From assembly GCF_012241385.1 (NCBI RefSeq), contig NZ_JAAVXB010000017.1:1-64000 (forward strand): a stretch of DNA of 64,000 nucleotides. Reading direction: 5' to 3'. The notes beneath the pieces are model-generated. The model saw only the letters and a list, made by a program, of their open reading frames with translations. It did no database searches and was not told where the DNA came from. Position 1 is the stretch's first letter, and each line of letters starts with the position of its first letter. This document shows, in pieces, positions 19,175 to 28,349 of the stretch. The DNA is from Solimonas marina (GTDB lineage Bacteria; Pseudomonadota; Gammaproteobacteria; Nevskiales; Nevskiaceae). The position numbers and the translations under genes were made by a program.

Positions 19175-19387
19175 ATGAGCAATGTCTCCACCGGAACCGT
19201 GAAGTGGTTCAACGACGCCAAGGGCTTCGGCTTCATTACGCCGGCTGAAGGCGGCGAAGACCTTTTCGCCCACTTCAAGGAAATCCAGGGCACGGGCTTC
19301 AAGACTCTGGCCGAAGGCCAGCGCGTCGAGTACAAGGCGGTCCGCGGCCCGAAGGGCATGCAGGCCACCCAGATCCGCGCGATCTAA
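19175..19387 (+). CDS. Cold-shock-domain RNA/DNA-binding protein
   Basis: A 70-residue CspA-type protein consisting of a single cold-shock domain. RNP1 is KGFGFITP and RNP2 is DLFAHF; the KWFND start is typical. These proteins melt RNA structure. The ATG at 19175 follows GAAAGGAA; the 205-base gap before it leaves room for the long structured leader common in cold-shock genes, though I could not fold it. A strong terminator follows. Confidence 0.95.
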   Translation: MSNVSTGTVKWFNDAKGFGFITPAEGGEDLFAHFKEIQGTGFKTLAEGQRVEYKAVRGPKGMQATQIRAI

Positions 19388-19404
19388 GCCTGTTCCGTCG
19401 TACC

Positions 19405-19434
19405 AAAAACCGCGGCTTCGGCCGCGGTTTTTTT
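19405..19434 (+). terminator. Rho-independent terminator of the cold-shock gene
   Basis: AAAAACCGCGGC, loop TTCG, GCCGCGGTTTTTTT: a 12-base-pair stem closed by a stable tetraloop, followed by seven T. Confidence 0.92.
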
Positions 19435-19494
19435 ATGCCCGACGTTTACGGTGCAGGCTTGTTTTGCCGGCCTGGCCCAAGTCCGCGCCGGCGC

Positions 19495-20826
19495 TCAGGT
19501 CGGTAGCTGCACGCGTACGCGCAGGCCGCCGCCGGGGCGATCGTCGAGCTGCAGACTGCCGCCATGGCGGCGGACGATGTCGGCGACGATCGCCAGACCC
19601 AGCCCCGAGCCGCCGTCGTCGAGCGTGCGCGCCTCGTCGCGGCGATAGAACGGCTCCAGCGCTGCCTCGCGCTCATCGGCCGGAATGCCGGGGCCGCGAT
19701 CGTCGACCAGAATCTCGGCGCCGGACGTGGTGCGCCGCACCGTGACCTCGGCGCTGCCGGCGTAGCGGATCGCATTGCCGATCAGGTTGGCGAACACGCG
19801 CGCCAGCGACAGCGGGTGGCCACTGACCGCGATCGCCTCGTCGTCGGTCTGCAGGCTGACGACGGCTCCGGCTGCCTGCTGCTCGCCGACCTCGCGTGCC
19901 GCCAGCGCCGCCAGATCGACCGGCTCGCGCGGATGTTCGCCGCCGCTTTCGACACGGGCCAGGGCCAGCGTGTCGCGCAGCAGCTGCTGCATGTCGTGCA
20001 GGTCGCGTTCGGCGCGGGCGCGCTGGTCGGCGTCGTCGATCAGGTCGATCCGCAGGCGCAGCCGTGTCAGATAGGTACCGAGGTCGTGGCTGATGGCGGC
20101 CAGCATCCGGGTGCGGCCTTCGATCAAGCGGTGCAGGCGCTCGCGCATGCGGTTGAACGCGACCACCAGCTGCCGGACTTCGCGCGCCCCGCGTGCCTGT
20201 AGCGGTGGACCTTCGTCGGCAGTGCCGACGCGCTCGACCTCACGCGCCAGGGCTTCGATCGGCCGGATCTGGCCGCGCAAGCCCCATAGCGCACCGAGGC
20301 CGATCATGCCGAGCAGCAGCAGCACGATGGCGATGAATGGCCGGCGCAGGCTGCGGCCCAGCGCGCCGCCGCGAATCTTGATTTCGACGACGCGGCCGTC
20401 GTGCAGCTGCACGGCGATACGCAGCGGTCCACGGCGAAAGCCGGACGGATGGACCATGACCTGCAGCGAGCTGTCGGCGTCACCGGCGCGAATTTCGATC
20501 GGCCGGCTACGGTCGGTCGGCAGGCCGCGCCGGATCAGATGCCGCATCAGCGGAAAGTCGGCCTCGTCGTCCGTCGAGCGCAGCGGGCCGTCATGGACCG
20601 TGACCTGAAAATCGAACGAATTGATCGCTTGCAGTGTGCGCTCGGTTTCGGCGGGCGGCGTGGCGTCGAGCAGGCGCACGATGGCGGCGACCCGCTCCGG
20701 GATCAGCGGCAGCTCGGCACGGTTGTCGTTGGGTTGCTGCGCGTAATAGGCGCCGAACATGGTCAGCATGACCAGTAGCACGGTGGCGGTCATCAGCACC
20801 GTCAACCGCAACGTCAATCCGATCAT
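19495..20826 (-). CDS. Sensor histidine kinase (EnvZ-like), partner of the adjacent response regulator
   Basis: A 443-residue membrane kinase. A first helix (about 5-25) and a second (about 165-185, FIAIVLLLLGMIGLGALWGL) flank a periplasmic sensor region; a HAMP-like linker follows (QIRPIEALAREVERV). The phosphoacceptor His lies in AAISHDLGTYLTRLRLRID and the ATPase domain has N box NAIRYAG, DRGPGI and GSGLGLAI. The start overlaps the regulator stop by four bases, so the regulator is translated first. The input signal is not known; the divergent neighbour is an EF-hand protein, which hints at a cation. Confidence 0.9.
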   Translation of the reverse strand: MIGLTLRLTVLMTATVLLVMLTMFGAYYAQQPNDNRAELPLIPERVAAIVRLLDATPPAETERTLQAINSFDFQVTVHDGPLRSTDDEADFPLMRHLIRRGLPTDRSRPIEIRAGDADSSLQVMVHPSGFRRGPLRIAVQLHDGRVVEIKIRGGALGRSLRRPFIAIVLLLLGMIGLGALWGLRGQIRPIEALAREVERVGTADEGPPLQARGAREVRQLVVAFNRMRERLHRLIEGRTRMLAAISHDLGTYLTRLRLRIDLIDDADQRARAERDLHDMQQLLRDTLALARVESGGEHPREPVDLAALAAREVGEQQAAGAVVSLQTDDEAIAVSGHPLSLARVFANLIGNAIRYAGSAEVTVRRTTSGAEILVDDRGPGIPADEREAALEPFYRRDEARTLDDGGSGLGLAIVADIVRRHGGSLQLDDRPGGGLRVRVQLPT

Positions 20827-21545
20827 GCCGGGGCGCGCTCGACGGCCGGGGTGAACAGGTAGCCGCCGTTGCGGACGGTCTTGATCAGGCTCGGTCGCGC
20901 TGGATCGGGTTCGATCTTGCGCCGCAGTCGCGAGGCCGCGATGTCGATTGAACGATCGTAGACCTCCCAGCTGCGACGCTTGGTGAATTCCATGATCTGC
21001 TCGCGCGACAACACCCGCTGCGGGTGGTGGACGAACATCGCCAGCAGATCGTAGTCGCCGGCCGACAACTCGATGTCGCGGCCGTCCTCGTGCGTCAGTT
21101 GTCGTGCGGCAAGGTCGAAGCGATAGCCCGCAAACAGCAGGCATTCGTGTGCGACCGGCACTGCGCTGACCGCGGGTGCGGCGCGGCGCAGCACGGCGCG
21201 AATGCGCGCCAGCAGCTCGCGCGGATTGAACGGTTTGGGCAGGTAGTCGTCGGCGCCGACTTCGAGGCCGATGATGCGGTCCAGGTCTTCGCCTTTGGCG
21301 GTCAGCATCACGATCGGCAGATTGCCGGCGTTGCGCAGGCGCCGGCAGATCGACAGACCATCCTCACCTGGCAGCATCAGATCGAGCACGACCAGATCGG
21401 CGCGCTGGCGTGCCAGTGACACATCCAGCTCGTTGCCGTTACGCGTCCACTCGGCGACATAGCCCTCGCGTTCGAGCAGGGCGCTGACCAGCGGACCGAT
21501 CTCACGGTCGTCCTCGACGATGACGATGCGTTGTCCGGCGTCCAT
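20823..21545 (-). CDS. OmpR/PhoB-family response regulator
   Basis: A 240-residue DNA-binding regulator. The receiver domain (1-120) has the acidic pocket EDD (11-13), phosphoacceptor Asp55 in VVLDLMLPG, the switch Thr in VMLTAKG and the conserved Lys in DYLPKPF. The winged-helix domain (about 140-235) has the pattern LSAGDYDLLAMFVHHPQRVL ... YDRSIDIAASRLRRKI. It is the first gene of the two-component operon and is divergent from the EF-hand gene at 21715, which is a natural candidate target. An upstream in-frame start at 21602 is less likely, since MDAGQRIVIVEDD is the normal opening. Confidence 0.92.
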   Translation of the reverse strand: MDAGQRIVIVEDDREIGPLVSALLEREGYVAEWTRNGNELDVSLARQRADLVVLDLMLPGEDGLSICRRLRNAGNLPIVMLTAKGEDLDRIIGLEVGADDYLPKPFNPRELLARIRAVLRRAAPAVSAVPVAHECLLFAGYRFDLAARQLTHEDGRDIELSAGDYDLLAMFVHHPQRVLSREQIMEFTKRRSWEVYDRSIDIAASRLRRKIEPDPARPSLIKTVRNGGYLFTPAVERAPA

Positions 21546-21714
21546 GGTGCGGCGGCTCGGGTGGTGGGCAAGGCGCTTTTTATAGCCCAGACGGCCTGCC
21601 ATCGCCCGCGCTGTTACACAGCGTCACAGGGCGCGACGCGCAGGACATCGCCCGGAAAAAGCGCACTGGCAGTCTTGCATCACCGGCTCAGATGCCGAAT
21701 GCGAGGAGTGTGTG

Positions 21715-22059
21715 ATGAAACGATGGATGATCGTCGGCGCCGCAGCACTGGGCTTGTGCCCGCTGCTGGCGGCCCATGCCCAGCCACAGCCCCAGGCGTC
21801 GACCCCGGATGCCGCGTCGGCGGCGATGGGACTCAAGGCCATCGATACCGACGGCAATGGCGCGATCAGCCGCGCCGAGGCCAGCGCCGCGCTGCATCAG
21901 CAATTTGCGCACCTTGATGCCAATCACGACGGCGTGATCAGCGAAGACGAATTCGTCACCGCGCGCCTGGCGCAATTCGACGCGGCCGACACCGACGGCA
22001 ATGGCGAGCTGACCCGCGCCGAGCTGCGTCAGCGCTTCCTCGCGCTGCGCAAACACTGA
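21715..22059 (+). CDS. Secreted EF-hand calcium-binding protein
   Basis: A 114-residue periplasmic protein: a Sec signal peptide (about 1-20, ending AHA), then three 12-residue EF-hand loops, DTDGNGAISRAE, DANHDGVISEDE and DTDGNGELTRAE, each with the Dx(D/N)xDG pattern. ATG 21715 follows GAGGAG at six bases. Small EF-hand proteins of this type buffer or sense calcium. It is divergent from a two-component system (21545), leaving a 169-base shared control region, and is followed after 45 bases by another exported protein. Confidence 0.85.
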   Translation: MKRWMIVGAAALGLCPLLAAHAQPQPQASTPDAASAAMGLKAIDTDGNGAISRAEASAALHQQFAHLDANHDGVISEDEFVTARLAQFDAADTDGNGELTRAELRQRFLALRKH

Positions 22060-22104
22060 TTGTGACCCTGAAGCCCCACCGACGTACCCCGAAGGAGTCC
22101 TGCC

Positions 22105-22620
22105 ATGAAACACCGCAATTCCACGATTCGCCCGCTGTCCCGCTCGCTGCTGTCGGCCGTGCTGTTGACCGGCGTTACCATCGCCGCCACCGTACCGCTG
22201 CAGGCCGAGGCCGGTACCCGCGGTCACCACGTCGAGCGGACCGGCCCCAACGGCCGCAGCACCGAACGCTCGGCGACGGTCACCAACGAACCCGGCTACC
22301 ACTCGGCGACGCGTGAGCAGCAAGGGCCGTATGGCGCCTCTCGTGAGGTCAACCGTACGGTCGACGCCGATGCTGGCACCGCGTCGCACAGCGTGACGAC
22401 GACCAATCGCTATGGCGACACCGTGACGCGCGGCGGTTCGACGACCGTCTACGGCGGCACGGTCGACCGTTCGCGCACGGTCACCGGACCGTACGGCGCG
22501 ACCGCCACGCGTTCGGCGACGCGCGTCTACGACCCGGCCACCGGCACCTACACCTCGAACGTCAACGCCACCGGCCCGAACGGCGGTACCGCATCGCGTG
22601 ACGTGACGGTGCAGCGCTAA
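22105..22620 (+). CDS. Exported Thr/Gly-rich repeat protein of unknown function
   Basis: A 171-residue protein with a signal peptide (about 1-35, ending LQAEAG) and a mature part made of degenerate repeats: GPNGRSTERSATVTNEPGYH, GPYGASREVNRTV, GPYGATATRSATRVY and GPNGGTASRDVTV. The turn-plus-strand pattern (GP-N/Y-G then alternating Thr/Ser/Arg) suggests an extended beta structure. I recognise no function. It lies 45 bases after the EF-hand gene with its own GGAG site and ends at a strong terminator, so the two exported proteins probably form a transcript. Confidence 0.7.
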   Translation: MKHRNSTIRPLSRSLLSAVLLTGVTIAATVPLQAEAGTRGHHVERTGPNGRSTERSATVTNEPGYHSATREQQGPYGASREVNRTVDADAGTASHSVTTTNRYGDTVTRGGSTTVYGGTVDRSRTVTGPYGATATRSATRVYDPATGTYTSNVNATGPNGGTASRDVTVQR

Positions 22621-22631
22621 GCCCCCAGCCT

Positions 22632-22663
22632 CTGCGGCCGGCCACGGCCGGCCGCAGCTTTTT
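22632..22663 (+). terminator. Rho-independent terminator after the exported repeat protein
   Basis: CTGCGGCCGGCC (22632-22643), loop AC, GGCCGGCCGCAG (22646-22657), then CTTTTT. A perfect 12-base-pair stem. Confidence 0.85.
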
Positions 22664-22677
22664 GCCCGAGCCTCGCC

Positions 22678-23502
22678 ATGATTGAACTTCTGCACGGCGC
22701 ACCGCAGCGCCACCCCCTGATGCTGATGTTGCTGATGGGCATCGCGTTTGCCGAAATCGCCTGGCTCGCGTGGCGACGTCGAGGCGGCTACAGCTGGCTC
22801 GACAGCGGCACATCGATGGCGATCGCGGTCGGCAATCTGCTGATCCGGCCTTTGAACCTGTTGCTGCTGGCGCCGCTGTTCGCCTGGGTCTACGCGCATC
22901 GCTTGTTCGATCCGCAGTTGCAGGGGCCCTGGGCGTTTCTTGGCGTCGTATTGCTGGTCGACTTCATCTACTACGTGTTCCATCGCAGCAGTCACATGCT
23001 GCGCTGGATGTGGGCGACGCACGGCGTTCATCACTCGTCGACCGAGTTGAACCTGTCGGCGGCCTACCGGCTCGGCTGGACCGAGCTGCTGTCGGGCACC
23101 TGGCTGTTCCTGCTGCTGCCGGTCGGGTTCGGCATTTCGCCGACCTGGGTCACGGCTGCGTTCGCACTCAATCTGCTTTACCAGTTCGTGCTGCACAGCC
23201 GCCTGGTCGGTCGCCTCGGGCCGCTCGAATGGGTGTTCAACACGCCGACTCACCATCGCGTCCATCACGCGATGAACGAGGAACTGCTGGACCGCAACTT
23301 CGGCGGCATCCTGATTGTCTGGGACCGATTGTTCGGGACGTTCGCTGCCGCGCCGGACGAGTCGGCGCTGCGCTATGGCATTGCGGGCCGGGCGCCGCGC
23401 TATAACCCCTTTGCGGTGGCGTTCGGCGAGTGGCGGGCGATGTTCGCCGAGCTGCGCGATGCGCAGGGGCTGAAGGCGCGTCTGCGCGTGCTGACCGGCT
23501 GA
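22678..23502 (+). CDS. Sterol desaturase / fatty acid hydroxylase family protein
   Basis: A 274-residue membrane enzyme with about four hydrophobic segments and the histidine clusters that bind two irons in this superfamily: FHRSSH near residue 101, HGVHHSS near 116 and HHRVHH near 197. It would hydroxylate or desaturate a lipid using oxygen and reducing equivalents from an electron-transfer partner. No redox partner is adjacent. The substrate (sterol, hopanoid, fatty acid or carotenoid-like) cannot be told. The start at 22678 has no strong ribosome-binding site. Confidence 0.85.
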   Translation: MIELLHGAPQRHPLMLMLLMGIAFAEIAWLAWRRRGGYSWLDSGTSMAIAVGNLLIRPLNLLLLAPLFAWVYAHRLFDPQLQGPWAFLGVVLLVDFIYYVFHRSSHMLRWMWATHGVHHSSTELNLSAAYRLGWTELLSGTWLFLLLPVGFGISPTWVTAAFALNLLYQFVLHSRLVGRLGPLEWVFNTPTHHRVHHAMNEELLDRNFGGILIVWDRLFGTFAAAPDESALRYGIAGRAPRYNPFAVAFGEWRAMFAELRDAQGLKARLRVLTG

Positions 23503-23523
23503 GACGGTGGCCGGCCGCGGCGT

Positions 23524-23715
23524 TCAGTCGTCGGCGGGTGGCGTCTCGCGACGCAACTGATCGAGGCGCTGGCGCTCGAGTTCGGCCTGACGGGCGGCCT
23601 GTTCCTTTTCGGCCTTGGTGCGGCCGTAGCGCACACGATTGTCGGCCGCCTGCTTTTCGGCGTCGGCACGCGCCTTGAGCTTGCGGCGCTTGTTCAGATT
23701 GATGATCTCGGCCAT
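23524..23715 (-). CDS. DUF4169 family small protein
   Basis: A 63-residue highly charged protein starting MAEIINLNKRRKLKARADAE, which matches the DUF4169 pattern (MAEIINLNR.RK.R...). The rest is a lysine/glutamate/arginine-rich helix, NRVRYGRTKAEKEQAARQ. An in-frame ATG six codons upstream (23733) is possible but MAEI is the family start. Function unknown. It converges with the sterol-desaturase-like gene. Confidence 0.8.
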   Translation of the reverse strand: MAEIINLNKRRKLKARADAEKQAADNRVRYGRTKAEKEQAARQAELERQRLDQLRRETPPADD

Positions 23716-23886
23716 GGCAGGCAGTTCCGGCAACAGGTGCCGAGCATAGCGAACGTGCGACCCGGCTGCTGTCCTACGCGTTGTGTGCGATCAGACTGAC
23801 AAGACTGTCGGGGGCCGCCCAGATGGCGTGGCGCCGACGACAACGAATAATCGAAGGGCCTCCTTTCGACCGATGTTGCCGCCTCC

Positions 23887-24165
23887 ATGAAAGAATCCAG
23901 TGCCGCAATCGTCCCCGCGCGTCCCGCCAGCCACTGGCCGGTTGGCATTCGCCTGCGCTTTCGTCCGGACGCCACCGTGCGGCCCGAGCACGAACATCTG
24001 CGCGGCACGCCGGTCCTGGTGCTGTCCGGCCTGCATCTGCTCGGCCCGACCGACGGCCAGTACTCTTGGCGCCAGCAGGTGCTGGTGTTCGGCAACTGCC
24101 GGCCGGGTTGGGCGCGCCCGGATCAGCTCGATCTGCCGCTCGACGAAGCGGACGAGACGTTCTGA
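23887..24165 (+). CDS. Hypothetical protein
   Basis: A 92-residue soluble product, MKESSAAIVPARPASHWPVG, with a run of beta-type segments (VGIRLRFRPDATV, TPVLVLSGLHLLG, QQVLVFGNCRPGW) and an acidic tail (DLPLDEADETF). No family is recognised. GC-rich third positions fit the genome, which supports a real gene, but the ribosome-binding site is weak. It stands 84 bases before the thioredoxin-like gene and could be co-transcribed with it. Confidence 0.5.
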   Translation: MKESSAAIVPARPASHWPVGIRLRFRPDATVRPEHEHLRGTPVLVLSGLHLLGPTDGQYSWRQQVLVFGNCRPGWARPDQLDLPLDEADETF

Positions 24166-24249
24166 GGCGATGCCGGCGCTGACGAGCGCGGGCCGGAATC
24201 CGTAAGCTGTACCGGCGCTGGCGGTGTGCCGGCACGGGAGATGACGTCG

Positions 24250-25161
24250 ATGGATCGATCGATTGCGCGCGGTCTGGCCGCGCTGTTCGCGGTGTGGTTT
24301 GCGTGGCTTGCCGTCGTGCCGGCTGCCGATGCCGCCGATGCCGCGCTGGAAACCGCACCGGCCTGGACGCTGAAAACCCCGAACGGTGAGACCGTCCACT
24401 TTCCGCAGGACGCGCAGCATCAGCCGTCGGTGCTGCTGTTCTGGCCGTCCTGGTGCCCGTACAGCCGTGCGCTGCAGCCTTATGTGCAGTCGATCTGGGA
24501 GGATTATCGCGATGCCGGCGTCCACGTCTGGACGATCAACATCATGGAAAACGGCGATCCGGTGCAGGCGATGAAGGCGCGCGGCCTGAGCTTTCCGTTA
24601 CTGCTCAATGGCGACCCGCTGGTCGCGACCTACGGCATCACGCGGACGCCGTGGCTGGTGGTCGTCGATGGTGACGATCACATCGTCTACACGCGTCCTG
24701 CGCACCCCGGTTCGCCGATCAATGTTGCCAAGCAGGTGCGAACCACGCTCAACGGGCTGCTCGGCGAGCACGCCGTGCCGCTGCCGGCATCCTATCCGCC
24801 GGCGTACGACCTGCATCTGCGACAGAAGGTCACGCAGCCGGCGCCGGACGCCGAATGGAAGGCCTGGGCGCTGCAATACCTCGGCAGCGTCGGCGCTGAC
24901 GAGAAGGTTGCCGACATCGCGCCGCTGGGGCCGGTCAGTGACGGTCGTCAGGTCATCGAGATCGCGCGCAAGCTGTGGACCGAGCGCTATGGCGAGGAGC
25001 AGGTCGCGATCCAGGGGCCGTTCCGCTCGTATCGCTGGAACCAGCGCTGGGTAGTGTCGGGCCTGGCATCGGCCGGTCACCTCGGCGAGGGTTTCATCCT
25101 CGTCGTCGACGCCAGCACCGGACAGGTGCTGCGGATTTCGCCGGGATCCGGGCGCTCCTGA
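24250..25161 (+). CDS. Exported thioredoxin-fold (TlpA-like) protein with a C-terminal extension
   Basis: A 303-residue periplasmic protein: signal peptide to about residue 30 (ADAADA), thioredoxin fold from 35 to 185 with WCPYS in place of the usual WCGPC, so there is a single active-site cysteine followed by serine. TlpA-like proteins handle disulfides, but the loss of the second cysteine points to a monothiol or non-redox role. Residues about 205-303 form a separate alpha/beta domain ([20 protein letters not shown] ... [17 protein letters not shown]) resembling NTF2/PepSY-like folds. ATG 24250 was chosen for its spacing from GGGAG at 24236. It precedes the dehydrogenase gene by 31 bases, probably one operon. 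Confidence 0.75.
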   Translation: MDRSIARGLAALFAVWFAWLAVVPAADAADAALETAPAWTLKTPNGETVHFPQDAQHQPSVLLFWPSWCPYSRALQPYVQSIWEDYRDAGVHVWTINIMENGDPVQAMKARGLSFPLLLNGDPLVATYGITRTPWLVVVDGDDHIVYTRPAHPGSPINVAKQVRTTLNGLLGEHAVPLPASYPPAYDLHLRQKVTQPAPDAEWKAWALQYLGSVGADEKVADIAPLGPVSDGRQVIEIARKLWTERYGEEQVAIQGPFRSYRWNQRWVVSGLASAGHLGEGFILVVDASTGQVLRISPGSGRS

Positions 25162-25192
25162 TCGAGCGCGCTGCGATGTCGGGAGGCTGCAT

Positions 25193-26521
25193 ATGATCAA
25201 GCTCGCAGGTCTGGCCGCTGCGCTGGCGACGCTCGCGCTGGCGGCCTGCAGCACCGCATCGAATCGGCCGGTCAGTGCCGGCTACGGCCCCGATCCGGCG
25301 TTGCCGAAAGCCGATGCCGCGCTGATTCCGACCGTCAACGTCGCCAGGGCGGCTGGTTGGCCGGCCGATCTGCACCCGCGCGCCGCCGACGGTCTGCAGG
25401 TGCGGCCGTTCTCGACCGGCCTCGACCATCCGCGCTGGCTCTACGTGCTGCCGAACGGCGATGTGCTGGTGGCCGAAACCAATGCGCCGCCACGCCCTGA
25501 CGACAGCGCCGGCTTCAAGGGCTGGATCGCGTCACTGCTGATGCGCCGCGCCGGCGCCGGCGTCCCCAGTGCCGATCGCATCACCTTGCTGCGTGACGCC
25601 AACGGCGATGGCGTCGTCGATCAACGCACCACCTTCCTCGAGCACCTGCATTCGCCGTTCGGCATGGCGCTGATCGGCAATATCTTCTACGTCGCCGACA
25701 CCGATGCGATCCTGGCATTCCCGTACCGCGATGGCGAAACGCAGATCGATGCGCCACCGAGCACGCTGGTGGAGCTGCCGGCCGGGCCGCGCAATCATCA
25801 CTGGACCAAGAATCTGTTGGCCAGCCCCGATGGCCGCACGCTGTACGTGACGGTCGGCTCCAACAGCAATGCCGCCGAGAACGGCATGGAAGCAGAGCAG
25901 CAGCGCGCGGCGATCTGGGCGGTTGACGTTGCCAGCGGTGCTCACCAGCTTTACGCGACCGGCCTGCGCAACCCGAACGGCATGGCCTGGCAGCCGGACA
26001 GCGGCGCGCTGTGGACGGTCGTCAACGAGCGTGACGAGATCGGCAACGACCTGGTACCCGACTACATGACCTCGGTGCGCAAGGGCGGGTTCTACGGCTG
26101 GCCGTACAGCTATTACGGCACGCATGTCGACACGCGCGTGCAACCGCAGAAGCCCGACCTGGTGGCCCGTGCCATTGTCCCGGACTACGCGCTCGGCGCG
26201 CACACCGCGTCGCTGGGCTTGTGCGCGGCGGCCGGCAACCACCTGCCGCCGACGTATGCACACGGGATGTTCGTCGGTCAGCACGGCTCATGGAACCGCA
26301 AGCCGCGCAGCGGCTACAAGGTGATCTTCGTGCCGTTTGCCGATGGCCAACCGGCCGGCATGCCGCGCGATGTACTCGACGGCTTTGTCAGCGACGACGG
26401 TCAGGCCTACGGTCGGCCGGTCGGTGTCGCGCTTGATCGCACCGGGGCGCTGCTGATCGCCGACGACGTCGGCAACACGATCTGGCGGGTCACCGCCGCG
26501 CCGCCGGCTGCAACGCCCTGA
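25193..26521 (+). CDS. PQQ-type sorbosone/glucose dehydrogenase-like lipoprotein
   Basis: A 442-residue lipoprotein (signal ending ALAAC, Cys19) with the six-bladed propeller of soluble glucose / L-sorbosone dehydrogenases. Landmarks are [20 protein letters not shown] near residue 75, [20 protein letters not shown] near 203, [20 protein letters not shown] near 260 and [16 protein letters not shown] near 362. Members oxidise sugars or aldehydes with PQQ, though many are uncharacterised and PQQ binding is not certain. Both this and the upstream thioredoxin-like gene are exported. It is worth noting with the PQQ receptor elsewhere in the window. Confidence 0.8.
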   Translation: MIKLAGLAAALATLALAACSTASNRPVSAGYGPDPALPKADAALIPTVNVARAAGWPADLHPRAADGLQVRPFSTGLDHPRWLYVLPNGDVLVAETNAPPRPDDSAGFKGWIASLLMRRAGAGVPSADRITLLRDANGDGVVDQRTTFLEHLHSPFGMALIGNIFYVADTDAILAFPYRDGETQIDAPPSTLVELPAGPRNHHWTKNLLASPDGRTLYVTVGSNSNAAENGMEAEQQRAAIWAVDVASGAHQLYATGLRNPNGMAWQPDSGALWTVVNERDEIGNDLVPDYMTSVRKGGFYGWPYSYYGTHVDTRVQPQKPDLVARAIVPDYALGAHTASLGLCAAAGNHLPPTYAHGMFVGQHGSWNRKPRSGYKVIFVPFADGQPAGMPRDVLDGFVSDDGQAYGRPVGVALDRTGALLIADDVGNTIWRVTAAPPAATP

Positions 26522-26533
26522 GCTCGCCTCAGG
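26517..26533. terminator. Small palindrome holding both stop codons of the convergent pair
   Basis: CCTGAG-CTCGC-CTCAGG contains the TGA of the dehydrogenase gene and, on the other strand, the TGA of djlA. CTTT follows rightward. The same arrangement occurs at 10192-10208. The terminator role is tentative. Confidence 0.35.
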
Positions 26534-27296
26534 CTTTGCGCATGCGCTCGATCAGCTCGTAAGCCGCGGTGATCTCGCGCGTCTTCTGCTCGGCCATTTC
26601 GCGCATCGACTCCGGCAGCCCCTTGGCGGCGAGCTTGTCCGGATGGTTCTGGCTCATCAGGCGGCGATAGGCTTTCTTGACGTCCGCATCGGAGGCCGAT
26701 GACGGCACGCCCAGCACGCGGTAGGCGTCGTCGATCGCCGACGGGCTGGGTGCCCGCGTGCCGCCCGCACTGGCGCCGCCGCGCAGCATCGCTTCCAGCG
26801 CCTGGACTTCGGCTTCCGACAGTCCCAGGCCGCGCGCGATGCGGGTCAGCATCTCGCGCTCGGCCGGATGCGCGGCGCCGTCGGCGGCCACCGCCGACAG
26901 CTGTACCTGCAGGAACATCTGCAACAGCACGCGCTGGCCACGCGCGGCGAGGGCGAAGCGACGCACTTCGCCGTCGAGATCGAAGCCCGGCGTCTTGCCG
27001 CGGTTGAATGCCTGCTTCGCCGACTCGCGTGCGGTCGGCGACAGGTGCAAACGATCGAACAGCATTTCGGCAACGCGAATCTCGTCGTGCGTGACCTGAC
27101 CGTCGGCCTTGCAGACCGCGCCCATCACCGCGAACGTCGAATCGAGGAACTGCGACTGCACCTTGGTCGCTGCACCGATCACCGAGACGCGCACCGTGCG
27201 CGCGAGCAGGTAGCCGATGCCGGCACCGATGACCAGACCCGGGAGATGACCGAACAGCGCGCCAATCAGGCCGCCGATGATGACGAGGGGATTCAT
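26529..27296 (-). CDS. djlA: DjlA-like membrane-anchored J-domain co-chaperone
   Basis: A 255-residue protein with the three DjlA parts in order: a glycine-rich transmembrane segment (about 4-35, VIIGGLIGALFGHLPGLVIGAGIGYLLA), a TerB-like helical domain (about 50-160) and a C-terminal J domain (about 190-255, DDAYRVLGVPSSASDADVKK) with the HPD motif in NHPDKL. It would recruit DnaK to the inner membrane. Two in-frame ATGs are close together (27305 and 27296); I chose the second because it directly precedes the hydrophobic segment. Confidence 0.88.
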   Translation of the reverse strand: MNPLVIIGGLIGALFGHLPGLVIGAGIGYLLARTVRVSVIGAATKVQSQFLDSTFAVMGAVCKADGQVTHDEIRVAEMLFDRLHLSPTARESAKQAFNRGKTPGFDLDGEVRRFALAARGQRVLLQMFLQVQLSAVAADGAAHPAEREMLTRIARGLGLSEAEVQALEAMLRGGASAGGTRAPSPSAIDDAYRVLGVPSSASDADVKKAYRRLMSQNHPDKLAAKGLPESMREMAEQKTREITAAYELIERMRKA

Positions 27297-27415
27297 GCCA
27301 GCCATTCTACGTGAGCGCCCGCGGCTTTCGCTGTGGCGATCGGGGCCTCGTTCATCTGCGGTGCGGGTCGTGGCGCTTTTCATGATTCGCGTCGCTGACA
27401 TGCTTTAAATCATTG

Positions 27416-28336
27416 ATGCCTGCCCCGTCCGCCGATGTGATCCACCCTTCGCCCGCCAGGCCGCCGCTTCCGCAATGGCGCGAATGGCTGCAACTCGTGC
27501 GCCGCACCGTCGGCGCCTGGATGGACGACGGCGCCTCGAGCATGGGCGCGGCGCTGGCGTTCTATACCGTGCTGTCGATGGCGCCGCTGCTGCTGATCGT
27601 CATCACCGTCGCCGGTTTCATCTTCGGCGAGGACGCGGCGCGTGGCGCGTTGTTCGAGCAGATTGCCGGCATGGTCGGTCGCGATGGCGCCAGCGCGATC
27701 CAGGCGGTGCTGGCCAGCACCGCGCGCTCCGGCGACGGTCCGGTCTCGATCCTGGTGGGCTTGCTGACGCTGTTGATCGGCTCGACCACGGTGCTGGCCG
27801 AGCTGCAGCGCGATCTCGACATCATCTGGCATGCACCGCCGCGTCGTGGCAGCGGCCTCATGCGTCTGCTGCGTGCGCGCTTGCTGGCGTTCAGCCTGAT
27901 ACTCGGCGTCGGCTTCCTGCTGATGGTGTCGCTGGTGGTGAGCGCCACGATCAGCGTCATCGGCCGCTTCTGGAGCGACTGGCTCGGCGGCGCCGGCTGG
28001 TTGCTGCAGGTCCTCAATTTTGCGCTCGGCTTCGCCATCATCACCGCGCTGTTCGCGATGATCTACAAGGTCTTGCCGCGCGTGCGCATCGAATGGCGCG
28101 ACGTGATCGTCGGCGGCGCCATCACCTCCTTACTTTTTTCGGTCGGCAAGCTGCTGATCGGTCTGTACATTGGGCATGCTTCGGTGGCGTCGTCGTTCGG
28201 TGCCTCGGGCACGCTCATCGCGGTGATCGTCTGGGTCTACTACTCGGCGCAGATCTTCCTGCTCGGTGCGGCGTTTACCTATCAATTCGCGTTGCGGCAT
28301 GGATCGCTGGCGGCGCGCAGACGTCCTCTTCATTGA
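27416..28336 (+). CDS. YihY / BrkB family inner-membrane protein
   Basis: A 306-residue membrane protein with six hydrophobic segments and the family's opening after the first amphipathic stretch, GAALAFYTVLSMAPLLLIVI. Other family segments are TVLAELQRDLDIIWHAPPRR and the C-terminal WVYYSAQIFLLGAAFTYQFA. It was once confused with ribonuclease BN; the real role is unknown. It is divergent from djlA and convergent with the first esterase. Confidence 0.88.
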   Translation: MPAPSADVIHPSPARPPLPQWREWLQLVRRTVGAWMDDGASSMGAALAFYTVLSMAPLLLIVITVAGFIFGEDAARGALFEQIAGMVGRDGASAIQAVLASTARSGDGPVSILVGLLTLLIGSTTVLAELQRDLDIIWHAPPRRGSGLMRLLRARLLAFSLILGVGFLLMVSLVVSATISVIGRFWSDWLGGAGWLLQVLNFALGFAIITALFAMIYKVLPRVRIEWRDVIVGGAITSLLFSVGKLLIGLYIGHASVASSFGASGTLIAVIVWVYYSAQIFLLGAAFTYQFALRHGSLAARRRPLH

Positions 28337-28349
28337 CTGGCTGAGTTAG

